64,000 nt of DNA. It comes from Terriglobia bacterium (lineage in GTDB: Bacteria; Acidobacteriota; Terriglobia; Bryobacterales; Bryobacteraceae). Shown here in pieces: positions 18,511 through 27,681 of the stretch (the stretch's first letter is position 1; the number at the start of each line of letters is the position of its first letter). Location: positions 1 through 64,000 of the forward strand of contig JANXYJ010000037.1 in the NCBI GenBank assembly GCA_025350105.1. The letters are read 5' to 3'. The notes below the pieces were generated by a model. The model made no database searches, was not told where the DNA came from, and saw nothing but the letters and a program-made list of their open reading frames with translations. A program made the position numbers and the translations under genes.

Positions 18511-19713
18511 ATGCATAGCCACGCCTATAATGAAATAACCACAATGATGCAACTCGTTGGCGACCACCGATCCCCTGAAAGCAAAGAACTGTTTGGCCAG
18601 GCGTTTCAGTTTGCCCAGAAGCAGGTGCGAAAACTGATCAAGAAGCACCCGCTACTGTACCCGCTCTATACGCAGGACGGGCGCTGGAAGCATGAGGGCC
18701 AAGTCTGGACTCGCTGGTCGGACGGCTTTCTGCCCGGGATGATGTGGACCTTCCTGAAACATGCCGATCCGGATTCGGTGGACGGAAAGTTTTGGTGGGA
18801 GCAGGCGCAACGATATACCACTCCGCTCGAACCGCGCAAACATGACGCTGATGCGCATGACCTGGGTTTTTTGTTCTATTCCACTTACTATCGTTGGCTC
18901 CGTTTTAAGATGGTGCGCGGCGCGGAAAATGGTGCTGCGAAACGCGAAATTGCCGCCTTGAAGCAAACGATGGTGGAGGCCGGCCACACGCTGGCGATTC
19001 GCTTTCAGGATAACGGTGGGTATTTAAAAAGTTTTGTGGGAGACAATTCGCTATTCCTGGACTCGATCATGAACGTCGGGCTGATCTTTTTCGCGGCGCG
19101 CGAAACCGGTGACCGTAAATTGTATCAATTGGCGCTCACTCACGCTCACACGGTGCGGCGGGTGTTGGTGCGCGGCGATGGATCCACGGCGCAGGAAGGA
19201 ATTTTCGATACCGATACGGGTGAATTCATCCGGCAAGCCACCCACCAGGGTTATCGTGGTGATTCGTGCTGGTCGCGTGGGTTGACCTGGGCCATCTACG
19301 GATTTGCGTCCTGCTACGAGTACACCCACGACGCGCATTTCCTGGACACGGCGATTGCGTGCGCCGATTTCTACATCACACAAACTGCGGCCGATGGCAT
19401 TCCGCCGTGGGACTTCCATGCGCCCCCGGAGAATCGTATTCTGCTGGATACTTCCGCTGCCGCCATTTGCGCGGCGGCTCTGTTGCGCTTGTGCCATCTG
19501 GTGCCGGATGCGATGAAAGCCCATCTGTACCGCTCCTGCGCTATTCGCATCTTGCGGTCGTTATGCGATAAGCATCTCGCCCTGGCAGACCCGAAATGGG
19601 AAGGGATCTTAAAAGGCGGTGTTTACCATATCAAGAAGGGGTTGGGTGTGGATGAAAGTATGATTTGGGGCGAGTACTTTTTCTGCGAAGCTTTAGAACG
19701 AGTGATCTGGTAG
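18511..19713 (+). CDS. Glycoside hydrolase family 88 (unsaturated glucuronyl hydrolase-like)
   Basis: WTRWSDGFLPGMMWTFLKHADP, HDADAHDLGFLFYSTYYRWL, QGYRGDSCWSRGLTWAIYGFA, DTSAAAICAAALLRL. Confidence 0.9.
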   Translation: MHSHAYNEITTMMQLVGDHRSPESKELFGQAFQFAQKQVRKLIKKHPLLYPLYTQDGRWKHEGQVWTRWSDGFLPGMMWTFLKHADPDSVDGKFWWEQAQRYTTPLEPRKHDADAHDLGFLFYSTYYRWLRFKMVRGAENGAAKREIAALKQTMVEAGHTLAIRFQDNGGYLKSFVGDNSLFLDSIMNVGLIFFAARETGDRKLYQLALTHAHTVRRVLVRGDGSTAQEGIFDTDTGEFIRQATHQGYRGDSCWSRGLTWAIYGFASCYEYTHDAHFLDTAIACADFYITQTAADGIPPWDFHAPPENRILLDTSAAAICAAALLRLCHLVPDAMKAHLYRSCAIRILRSLCDKHLALADPKWEGILKGGVYHIKKGLGVDESMIWGEYFFCEALERVIW

Positions 19714-19730
19714 CAAGTGATATGGTAGCT
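19701..19730 (+). repeat. 15-bp tandem duplication spanning GH88 stop codon
   Basis: agtgatctggtagca / agtgatatggtagct; the stop TAG lies in copy 1. Confidence 0.85.
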
Positions 19731-19740
19731 TGAACGATTT

Positions 19741-19876
19741 CTACCAACCGTCCAGCTCTACCAACCATCCAGCTCTACCAACCATCCAGCTCTACCAACC
19801 GTCCAGCTCTACCAACCGTCCAGCTCTACCAACCGTCCAGCTCTACCAACCGTCCAGCTCTACCAACCGTCCAGCT
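19741..19876 (-). repeat. 17-bp tandem repeat, 8 copies (CTACCAACCRTCCAGCT)
   Basis: Direct count. On the minus strand each unit reads AGCTGGACGGTTGGTAG, the 3' end and stop of the TPR gene. Confidence 0.97.
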
Positions 19877-20675
19877 GGCGGCCCTTTTGGAAATCCGCTT
19901 TCGCTCCCGCTGCGTCGCCCAAGGCTGTTTTCGAGCGAGCTCGTGCAAAGTAGACCGGCGGCTGATCCGGAGCCATTTCCACCACGCGGTCCAAGTCGGC
20001 CAGGGCCAATTCGTGCTGGTTCAATTGTTGGTAGGTCGCGGCGCGCTGAAAGTAATTGTCCAGGCTTCCGTCGAATTCCACGGCGCGGGTAAAATCGGCG
20101 AGCGATGCGGCGGCGTCTCCGTTGGCACGGATGGCCGTGGCACGCAAGTTGTAGGCCTGGGCCAGCTGCGGATTCGCCGTCAGCGCACGGGTGGCATCGG
20201 CGATGGTCTTGGCATAGTCTTTCTTGTCCATGTAAATCATGCCGCGTTCCAGCAATGCGCCGGCATCTTTCGGCGCCAGTTTAATCGCGCTGGTAAAATC
20301 CATGATGGCGGCGTCACGATCGCCTTCTCCCAAATGGGCGCGCGCGCGCATGCGGTAGGCTTCCACATTGCGTGAATCCAGGTCGATGGTACGATCGAAA
20401 TTCAGGATGGCCTGCTGATACTTTGTGCCCTTAAAAAGCCTCACACCCGCGTCGTAGGATTGCCGCGCCTGTTGCGGGTCTGCCGTCAGCTTGTAAGCGA
20501 ACCAGACGACCAGCACAACCAATACGGCCACACCAGACCAGCGTAGGATCTGGCGATTGCGGACGCGCGCCATATCTTCTGCCGTTACCGGTACCCACTT
20601 AGCGGCATCCGATGAGGGCGTGATGCTGGGCGCGGCTTCGCTCTTGCGCGGCTGGTTCTTTAGGTGTCCTGGCAT
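19860..20675 (-). CDS. Tetratricopeptide repeat membrane protein
   Basis: TM segment VAVLVVLVVWFAYKL, then TPR motifs (AILNFDRTIDLDSRNVEAYRMRARAHLGEGDRDAAIMDFTSAIKLAP). Confidence 0.88.
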   Translation of the reverse strand: MPGHLKNQPRKSEAAPSITPSSDAAKWVPVTAEDMARVRNRQILRWSGVAVLVVLVVWFAYKLTADPQQARQSYDAGVRLFKGTKYQQAILNFDRTIDLDSRNVEAYRMRARAHLGEGDRDAAIMDFTSAIKLAPKDAGALLERGMIYMDKKDYAKTIADATRALTANPQLAQAYNLRATAIRANGDAAASLADFTRAVEFDGSLDNYFQRAATYQQLNQHELALADLDRVVEMAPDQPPVYFARARSKTALGDAAGAKADFQKGRQLDGW

Positions 20676-20701
20676 TCCGTGCTATCCCTATCATAAGGGA
20701 C

Positions 20702-21136
20702 ATGAAACAAGTGCAACTGATTACCGATGGGGCCTGCCTGGGCAACCCGGGCCCTGGAGGCTGGGCCTACGTTCTCCGTTTCGGCGAACACAAACGGGAG
20801 ATGTCGGGTTTTGTCCCACACACAACCAATAATCGGATGGAATTGATGGCGGCGATAGAGGGATTGAAGGCCCTGAGCGAAGCCTGCGTGATCGAGGTAG
20901 TTACCGATTCCGAGTATTTGAAGAACGGCATTACCACTTGGATTCATTCCTGGAAGAAGAACGGCTGGAAGACCGCCGCCAAAAAGCCGGTGGTGAACCA
21001 AGATCTTTGGACGGAACTGGAAGCGGCCGTGGGACGTCACAAAGTGGCATGGACCTGGACCAAAGGCCATGCGAATCACGAAGATAATAACCGCTGCGAT
21101 GAGTTGGCCACACAAGCCGCTCGCCAGTATAAATAG
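20702..21136 (+). CDS. rnhA: Ribonuclease HI
   Basis: VQLITDGACLGNPGPGGWAYVLRFGEH...NNRMELMAAIEGL...VTDSEYLKNGIT...GHANHEDNNRCDELA. Confidence 0.97.
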   Translation: MKQVQLITDGACLGNPGPGGWAYVLRFGEHKREMSGFVPHTTNNRMELMAAIEGLKALSEACVIEVVTDSEYLKNGITTWIHSWKKNGWKTAAKKPVVNQDLWTELEAAVGRHKVAWTWTKGHANHEDNNRCDELATQAARQYK

Positions 21137-21167
21137 TCAGCAGGCAAATCTTTTTGGGGAGTAGTGA

Positions 21168-21773
21168 ATGCATAAATTGACTCAGACGGTTCTTTCCGGC
21201 ACGCTTTTATTGGCATCGGCGGCGCTTTTGTTGTCCGTTCCCGCCACCGCGCAAGATCAATTGGTTTCTATTGGGTTTAAGGGAGGCATCCCTTTTACCG
21301 ATGCCTTGAGCACACCAACTCAGCCGGGAACCATTTTGCAATACGCCCAGACAACCAATCGCTATGTGATCGGCGCTTCTGTCGAGCTGCATTTGCCCGC
21401 AGGGTTCTCAATTGAACTCGACGCACTGCACAGTAGTTTCCAATATCAGAACGCCACCAATTCGGTCTCACAAAATCCCGGCTCCTGGCAGTTTCCGTTG
21501 ATGGCCAAGTACCGGATTCTACCGGGGGCAGTGCGCCCCTACGTTCTGGGTGGGGTGTCCTTCAACCGTATCACCAACGTATCCGATCTGATTGAGCTGA
21601 AAAACCGCTCCACCAGCGGCATCGTTTTGGGTGGCGGTGTCGAAGTGCACCTGGGCGTGCTGAAACTCTCACCCGAACTCCGTTACAACAATTGGACTGA
21701 TAAGAGCTTCAACATCAGTGCTTTGCAGAGCAATCAGAATCAACTGGCCCTGCTGGTCGGACTGACGTTCTAA
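21168..21773 (+). CDS. Outer-membrane beta-barrel protein
   Basis: Signal peptide; beta-barrel pattern; terminal aromatic residue in LVGLTF*. Confidence 0.75.
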   Translation: MHKLTQTVLSGTLLLASAALLLSVPATAQDQLVSIGFKGGIPFTDALSTPTQPGTILQYAQTTNRYVIGASVELHLPAGFSIELDALHSSFQYQNATNSVSQNPGSWQFPLMAKYRILPGAVRPYVLGGVSFNRITNVSDLIELKNRSTSGIVLGGGVEVHLGVLKLSPELRYNNWTDKSFNISALQSNQNQLALLVGLTF

Positions 21774-21928
21774 GATGGTTTTGGGCAGGACAGCTCTGGT
21801 ACGGCCTATCTTGTCGGGGTCATTCTGACGGGTGAGTCGCAAATTCGGATGGCCCCAATTCATGGAATTGTAAGTTCCGCACGATAGCCTTGATGAAACT
21901 ATTGTTCGCTTGAACATCAAAAAAAGAG

Positions 21929-23578
21929 ATGCATGCCATGACACCTCCTGTTCGCAAAACTACCCTCCGCCGTTCCCTTTTTGCCCTGCTTGCTTTTAGC
22001 TTTTGCGCCTCTCTGCCGGCGCAAATACAGCAGGCACCCGACGCCCGGCCGAAGCTGGTAGTTGGCATTGTCATCGATCAGTTCCGCTACGACTACCTGT
22101 TGCGTTTTCGCCAGGACTACAATTCTGGCCTGGCCCGTATGTTGGACCAGGGTGCTGTGTTTAGCCAGGCGCATTACGCGCATTCCTACACGGTCACCGC
22201 CGTGGGCCATTCCACGTTTATGAGTGGTGCCACGCCGTCGGCCAGCGGCATCATCGGCAACGAATGGTTTGAGCGTGAGGGCAATAAGGGAAGTACGGTA
22301 ACCAGCGTTTCCGACCCTAATACCAAGCTGGTGGGCGGAGTGCCAGGGATGACGGGTTCGTCGCCTCGGCGCTTGCTGGTCAGCACGGTTGGCGACGAAC
22401 TGAAGATGCGTGGCGGTGACTCGCGCGTGATCGGCATCGCGATAAAAGACCGTGCGGCGATTCTGCCATCGGGGCACACCGCCGACGGGGCTTACTGGTA
22501 TGACAACGATTCCAATCATTGGGTGACCAGCTCTTACTATGCTGAGGACTTGCCAGCGTGGGTAAAGGACGTAAACGATCGCAAAAGCTATCAGCGGACG
22601 CTAGGTGCCCAATGGCTGCCACTCGACGCCAAGCCGGACGCCAAACCGTTTTGCACCATGACCAATGGCAGCGAAATCCGATTTTGCGGCACCGTTGAAG
22701 CCACCCCATGGGGCAATGAACTGATCGAAGAGTTCGCCGAGGCCGCGATTGCCGGGGAAAATTTGGGCCAACATTCTTCACCGGATTTGTTGACCGTAAG
22801 TTTCTCCTCCAACGATTATGTGGGGCATCAGTTGGGTCCCGACCACCCGGCCGTGCGCGACATTTCGATCCGTACCGATCGCCTGTTGGGTAAACTGATG
22901 GACTTTATTGACCAGCGGGTCGGCCTGGGTAACACGCTGTTCGTATTAACGGCGGATCATGGCGTGTCGCCAGTGCCCGAGGTCAATCAAAAGCGAAATA
23001 TGCCTGGCGGACGGATTCCGGTTTTGAAGACGTCCAAGACGGTTAACGATGCCTTGGTGAAACGTTGGGGCCCCGGTAACTGGTTAATGCCCGGTGGACT
23101 AAACACGCCTTATTTGAACTACGAGCTAATCCAGAAATATAAGGCGGATCCGGAAGCAGTGGAACGCCTGGCCGCCGACACGTTGCGAAAGACCGCAAAC
23201 ATCGCCCGCGTCTACACACGGCACGAACTGGAACGCGGCATGGTTCAAAAAGACGCCATCGGCGACGCCATCAGCCGCAGCTTCTTCGGTCCACGCTACG
23301 GCGATTTATACGTTCTACAAGAACCCTACTATTTGTTTGAAGACACTGGCACTTCGCACGGCACTCCGTATGATTACGATACCCACGTTCCACTGATTTT
23401 TATGGGGCAGGGGATTCGCGCGGGCAATTATTCCCGCAACGTGCTGATCAACGATGTGGCGCCAACGCTCGCCGCCATGCTGCAGATCAATACTCCCAGC
23501 GGTGCGTCAGGCCAGGTGCTGCCGGAAGTGATGCCGCTGAGTCTGCCTAACGTGCGCGCGATCGCGACACTACGCTAA
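21929..23578 (+). CDS. Alkaline phosphatase/nucleotide pyrophosphatase-phosphodiesterase family (PafA-like)
   Basis: PKLVVGIVIDQFRYDYLLRF...VGHSTFMSGATPSASGIIGNEWF...LTADHGVSPVPE...TSHGTPYDYDTHVPLIFMG. Confidence 0.87.
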   Translation: MHAMTPPVRKTTLRRSLFALLAFSFCASLPAQIQQAPDARPKLVVGIVIDQFRYDYLLRFRQDYNSGLARMLDQGAVFSQAHYAHSYTVTAVGHSTFMSGATPSASGIIGNEWFEREGNKGSTVTSVSDPNTKLVGGVPGMTGSSPRRLLVSTVGDELKMRGGDSRVIGIAIKDRAAILPSGHTADGAYWYDNDSNHWVTSSYYAEDLPAWVKDVNDRKSYQRTLGAQWLPLDAKPDAKPFCTMTNGSEIRFCGTVEATPWGNELIEEFAEAAIAGENLGQHSSPDLLTVSFSSNDYVGHQLGPDHPAVRDISIRTDRLLGKLMDFIDQRVGLGNTLFVLTADHGVSPVPEVNQKRNMPGGRIPVLKTSKTVNDALVKRWGPGNWLMPGGLNTPYLNYELIQKYKADPEAVERLAADTLRKTANIARVYTRHELERGMVQKDAIGDAISRSFFGPRYGDLYVLQEPYYLFEDTGTSHGTPYDYDTHVPLIFMGQGIRAGNYSRNVLINDVAPTLAAMLQINTPSGASGQVLPEVMPLSLPNVRAIATLR

Positions 23579-23594
23579 CAAGACGCGTTAGCGC

Positions 23595-24377
23595 CTAACG
23601 GGCGCTGCAGGGCGTGGGATTCCACTTCGATCCGTCGGCTTCGCGCTTGAAGTGATCGCTGGTAAGAAAGTCGCTGGCCAGAAACTCGGAATCTTCCACG
23701 ATGCTGGTCAGCAGTAACCAGGAATCGCCGTTGGCCTCAGTGGTGCGCGTGAAATATTCCGTCAGCACCGTGTTGCCACTGTAAGGGATGCCATTTTTTC
23801 GCAAATACCCCGGCTTTAGATTCGTGGTGGTCACTTTTAAGGAACCCGGCAGTTTCCCTCCGGCCGGCGGTGGCGGCGCCGCAAATCCCATAAACGTCGG
23901 TTTGCTGATGTCCCATTCCGCGACGGAAAATCCTTGCCAGGAAGGTCCTTGCGCCGTTTTCGCCTGTGCTATCGGTAAATGACCGTCGGTGAAGTGAAAC
24001 AGCCGCGTTTGCGTCCCTTCGTCGGTTTCCACTTTCAGCGTGTTATCGTCCTGCCAACTGATCCGCAAACGCGTCGGCAAACGCATCACTCCAGGCGCGC
24101 CATAGGCCTTGCATTGATTGCCCGCGGCTTCGTCCTTCGCCGCGTCCCAGGCTTCCGCTGTCTTTTTGCCATTAGGATTCAGCGGCAGACTGGTGATGTC
24201 CCCTTTGGCAGGAGTCATCATGCGCCAGCGCCAGTCTTCAGTGACCACAGCTACCCAATTGCCCGTGATATCTTCCGGCGCCCCGGCTTTGGCGGATGGC
24301 GGCGGGCCAGCAGGCGGTTGAGCGAAAACACCAACAGACAAACCGGCGACCAAAGTAATTGTTAGAAGAGTTTTCAT
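23595..24377 (-). CDS. Secreted hypothetical protein
   Basis: Signal peptide MKTLLTITLVAGLSVGVFA; NWVAVVTEDWRWRMMTP...LKVTTTNLKPGYLRKNGIPYSGNTVLTEYF. Confidence 0.8.
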   Translation of the reverse strand: MKTLLTITLVAGLSVGVFAQPPAGPPPSAKAGAPEDITGNWVAVVTEDWRWRMMTPAKGDITSLPLNPNGKKTAEAWDAAKDEAAGNQCKAYGAPGVMRLPTRLRISWQDDNTLKVETDEGTQTRLFHFTDGHLPIAQAKTAQGPSWQGFSVAEWDISKPTFMGFAAPPPPAGGKLPGSLKVTTTNLKPGYLRKNGIPYSGNTVLTEYFTRTTEANGDSWLLLTSIVEDSEFLASDFLTSDHFKREADGSKWNPTPCSAR

Positions 24378-24381
24378 ACGC

Positions 24382-25350
24382 CTATTTCTTCGCGCTCAGG
24401 TTCTTGTAAACGGCTTCGATAAATTGATCCGCGCTCCAAAAGCTGCCGGGCTTGCTGTAAACGCCGTCGTAGTCTAGCGTTGGTTTGGCGGCCTTCACTT
24501 GTTCGAGCGTTTGGCCTTTCTTCACGCCATCCGCAATCCGATCACGAATGATGGTCACCATGTCGCGGTATTCCACCACATCGGCTTGATCGGCCACACG
24601 CCCGTGGCCGGGAATCACATAGGTACCCGCTTCCTGCTTTTCCGCCGGCACCATGATATCGATCATGCGGTTGATGGCGTCCAGAATGCCTTGAATATTG
24701 CCTCCGCGTTGCAGGTCGACGATGGGGTAGCTGGTGGTGACGTACAGATCGCCCGCGCTAATCACATCGGACTTGCGGAAGAAGACCATGCTGTCGCCGT
24801 CAGTGTGCGCGGCAGGCGGATGCATAATCTGCACGGCTTCGCCGTTAAAGAACAACTTCTTTTCTTTGGTGAAATAGGTGTCGTTGGGCCACGCTTTGGG
24901 CGGGAAGGCTGACTCTTTCCCCGTCGGTGCGCTCATGCGGTTCAGCACGCCTTCATGCGCGATGATGGCCGCGCCGGTGCCTGCGTCACCGATATCGCCA
25001 GTGACGTTGCCGCCAGTGATGGTGCTGCCGGCCAGAAATACTTTTTCGTTCCCGCCCACGTGATCGGGATGAACGTGAGTGTTGATCAAATAACGAATCG
25101 TTCCCTTGGACAACTTGCGGACTTCGGCCAGCAGTTTGTCCGCGTTCGGCGTAAGACCGGAATCCACCATCAGCACGCCGTCGTTACCAATCTGCACGCT
25201 GACGTTGCCGCCATCGCCGGCGATCATATAGACGTTGCCTTGCACGTGAAACGTGTGAAGTTCAACCGAGGCGGCGTTCTGTTGAGCGTGCGATTTTACC
25301 AGAGAAAAACCTCCGGCCAATGCTGCGATTACCAGGAACGACTTCTTCAT
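24382..25350 (-). CDS. MBL-fold metallo-hydrolase, secreted
   Basis: LINTHVHPDHVGGNEKVF, HTDGDSMVFFRKSDVISAGDLY. Confidence 0.92.
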   Translation of the reverse strand: MKKSFLVIAALAGGFSLVKSHAQQNAASVELHTFHVQGNVYMIAGDGGNVSVQIGNDGVLMVDSGLTPNADKLLAEVRKLSKGTIRYLINTHVHPDHVGGNEKVFLAGSTITGGNVTGDIGDAGTGAAIIAHEGVLNRMSAPTGKESAFPPKAWPNDTYFTKEKKLFFNGEAVQIMHPPAAHTDGDSMVFFRKSDVISAGDLYVTTSYPIVDLQRGGNIQGILDAINRMIDIMVPAEKQEAGTYVIPGHGRVADQADVVEYRDMVTIIRDRIADGVKKGQTLEQVKAAKPTLDYDGVYSKPGSFWSADQFIEAVYKNLSAKK

Positions 25351-26201
25351 TTGGCCGCCTTGCTAACAGCCGGGAAGGTTTTCATCTTGATGCGATATTC
25401 CGGATACATGGTTTCGGCGCCACCGCGCGCGGCTTGTTCGGGCACCCCGAAGCGTTGCGAGAATTCGGCTAAGAAGGGATTCGTTCCCGGCAGATGATGC
25501 GGGACCACGCCTTGCGGGCGTTCCACTTCAACCACGGCCTCGCAGGGATACGCGGGAATTTGTTGGTCGGGATTGTTAACGAAGTCGGTAGTGCGAATGA
25601 ACGGTTCGGTGAGATACACCGGGTCATTCACAATCGTTGCCACCGTCAGATACTTGCCATGGCGCACCCAATGTTCGATCACCACCGCGTCTTCGCTGCG
25701 CGGCGTACCATTGCGTCGAATCCATCCGGTCTTCAGATGCGTTGTGGTAACAGTTAACACATCTCCCTCCCATTTGCCGGTAGAAAATCCCTGCCAGGTG
25801 TGAGGAACGTAATCGGGTGGATGCGGACGGCCGTCCATCCAAATCACTCGTTCCGGGGCTTGCCAGAAAATATGCGTGTGATAGGCAATCAGCGTTTGTG
25901 CCGCCAGGTCCACTTCTTTCCACACGCGCATTTGTGCCGGTCCGCGAATGCCGTAGTCCGACGGATGCGGCTTGCACTGATGTTCGGGCAGCGTGAGTAG
26001 AGACGCGTCCCAACTATCGGCGTGACGCCGCGCCGCTTCGTTGATAGGCAGCCCCAAATAGTCGCCAATATCGGGTCCTGGAATGCGCTCCAGAAAATCT
26101 TCGTCGAAGCGGTTGTCCCATTCACCGGCGATGTCTTTTTGCGCCAGCGCGGGTAGGCCCAACGCTAAAGCGAGTACGGGAAGGATCAAAAAATGTTTCA
26201 T
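25347..26201 (-). CDS. Secreted hypothetical protein related to 23595 product
   Basis: Signal peptide; WQGFSTGKWEGDVLTVTTTHLKTGWIRRNGTPRSEDAVVIEHW. Overlaps the downstream MBL gene by 4 bp. Confidence 0.8.
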   Translation of the reverse strand: MKHFLILPVLALALGLPALAQKDIAGEWDNRFDEDFLERIPGPDIGDYLGLPINEAARRHADSWDASLLTLPEHQCKPHPSDYGIRGPAQMRVWKEVDLAAQTLIAYHTHIFWQAPERVIWMDGRPHPPDYVPHTWQGFSTGKWEGDVLTVTTTHLKTGWIRRNGTPRSEDAVVIEHWVRHGKYLTVATIVNDPVYLTEPFIRTTDFVNNPDQQIPAYPCEAVVEVERPQGVVPHHLPGTNPFLAEFSQRFGVPEQAARGGAETMYPEYRIKMKTFPAVSKAAK

Positions 26202-26204
26202 GAT

Positions 26205-27536
26205 TTACTGTGCGCCGATCACCGCGGGCACTTGTCCTTGGGCCACCACGGTCTTCGGGTCGATGTCCCGGTCAACGATCACAGCCATGGGTGCGGCCAG
26301 CATTTCCTGCCAGCTTTGGTCGCCCCAGTGAACCGTATCCTTCGGGTCCGGGTTCCACTTATTGTTGACTGAATTGTCCCAATGCGCGGTTAGTTCGAGC
26401 GTGGTTCCTTTGGGGAAGTGCAACGGTTTGTTTTCGTAGTACACAATCTGCCAGTTGAAATCGTAGCGCGGCACGTTCAGCAAGGTTTCTTTTTCGCCGG
26501 TGGGATACACCGCTTCAATGCGCATATCTTTGCCGCGCAAATGCATGTGCGGTTGCATGTAGACGAAGTCCACGGCCTGGCCAAACTTCAGCGTGGCTTT
26601 GGCCGCTGCATTGGCGTCGCCGGGCGAAATGGTCAGGTCGGTCTGTGCGGCTGCAATGGACATGAAGCGCCGCTGCGGCGGAGCCTTCGCCAGTTCCAAA
26701 CCCACCATTGATTGATCTTCCGTATCTTTCCCATTGCTGGTGTAATGTACTTCGAAGACAATGTCCGCGCCCGCCGGAATCAGCTTCGCGGAATGATCGA
26801 TATCGAAGCGCTGCGCTTCCATGCCCGGCACGTAGCCCACCAAAAACTCGTTATCCAGAACTGCTGGGTTGCCCCCGTTGGCCTTCACCAGATCCTCGTT
26901 GCGGGTAGGGCCGGGAGCGTAGGGTGCGGAGCCAAACTGCGACTGCACCATCCACTTCGAACCTTTGGGCCGCACATTCGCCACCACATGATGCACCACG
27001 CTGCGGTTACTGGGCCGGACCTCGCCCGCCACCACCCAGGTGTCTTCTTTAAAGGGGGCTGATACCGTGACATAGGTGTACTCCACCGTTCCCTTCGCGG
27101 GAACTTTCAGCGGTGCTGGCATCTTCAAAATAAGGTCCGGCCGAATGTTCCAACCGCTGGCAAAGGTCACCGGAGCCGGCTTATCTTTGGCATCCCCCTC
27201 TGGCGCGCCGTTGTCGGCCCAGGCGGAAAGCGTGGCGATTTCCTGCTCGGTCAAACGTTTTTCGTTGGCGAAGTGCCCGTACTTCGGATCTGCAAACCAG
27301 GGCGGCATCTTCTTGCTGGCCACTGCGTTTTTGATGGCTTTGGCCCAGGGGCGCGTGGCTTCGTAACTGGTAAACGGCATGGGCCCGATCTCGCCGGGGC
27401 GATGGCACACCAGGCAGTTACGTTGCACAATCGGCAGCACGTCCTTGTTGTAGGTGACGTTTCCGGGTGCGGTGGTCGCGGTGTCGGCGGCCAGGGCCGA
27501 GAGGCTGATGATCAGCGTTGCGAGAAAACGGCGCAT
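26205..27536 (-). CDS. c-type cytochrome / PHM-like monooxygenase-type secreted protein
   Basis: VTYNKDVLPIVQRNCLVCHRPGEIGPMPFTSYEATRPWAKAIKNAVASKKMPPWFADP, YMQPHMHLRGKDM. Paralogue of 6899..8302. Confidence 0.85.
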   Translation of the reverse strand: MRRFLATLIISLSALAADTATTAPGNVTYNKDVLPIVQRNCLVCHRPGEIGPMPFTSYEATRPWAKAIKNAVASKKMPPWFADPKYGHFANEKRLTEQEIATLSAWADNGAPEGDAKDKPAPVTFASGWNIRPDLILKMPAPLKVPAKGTVEYTYVTVSAPFKEDTWVVAGEVRPSNRSVVHHVVANVRPKGSKWMVQSQFGSAPYAPGPTRNEDLVKANGGNPAVLDNEFLVGYVPGMEAQRFDIDHSAKLIPAGADIVFEVHYTSNGKDTEDQSMVGLELAKAPPQRRFMSIAAAQTDLTISPGDANAAAKATLKFGQAVDFVYMQPHMHLRGKDMRIEAVYPTGEKETLLNVPRYDFNWQIVYYENKPLHFPKGTTLELTAHWDNSVNNKWNPDPKDTVHWGDQSWQEMLAAPMAVIVDRDIDPKTVVAQGQVPAVIGAQ

Positions 27537-27681
27537 AGAGAAGCTCCTGGGTTTTCGTTAAGACAGAATTGGTTTGCAACTAAACGATTTTCGCCCTACC
27601 ATCATATACCGTTGAGCCGCCGTGAGCATGTCCGTGCGATCAAGATGGCGTCAAATATGACCCTGCATTTACGATCGAGAC

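Noticed and set aside
19741-19876. Regularly repeated array considered as CRISPR
   Set aside because: Pure head-to-tail 17-bp repeats with no unique spacers and no cas genes nearby.
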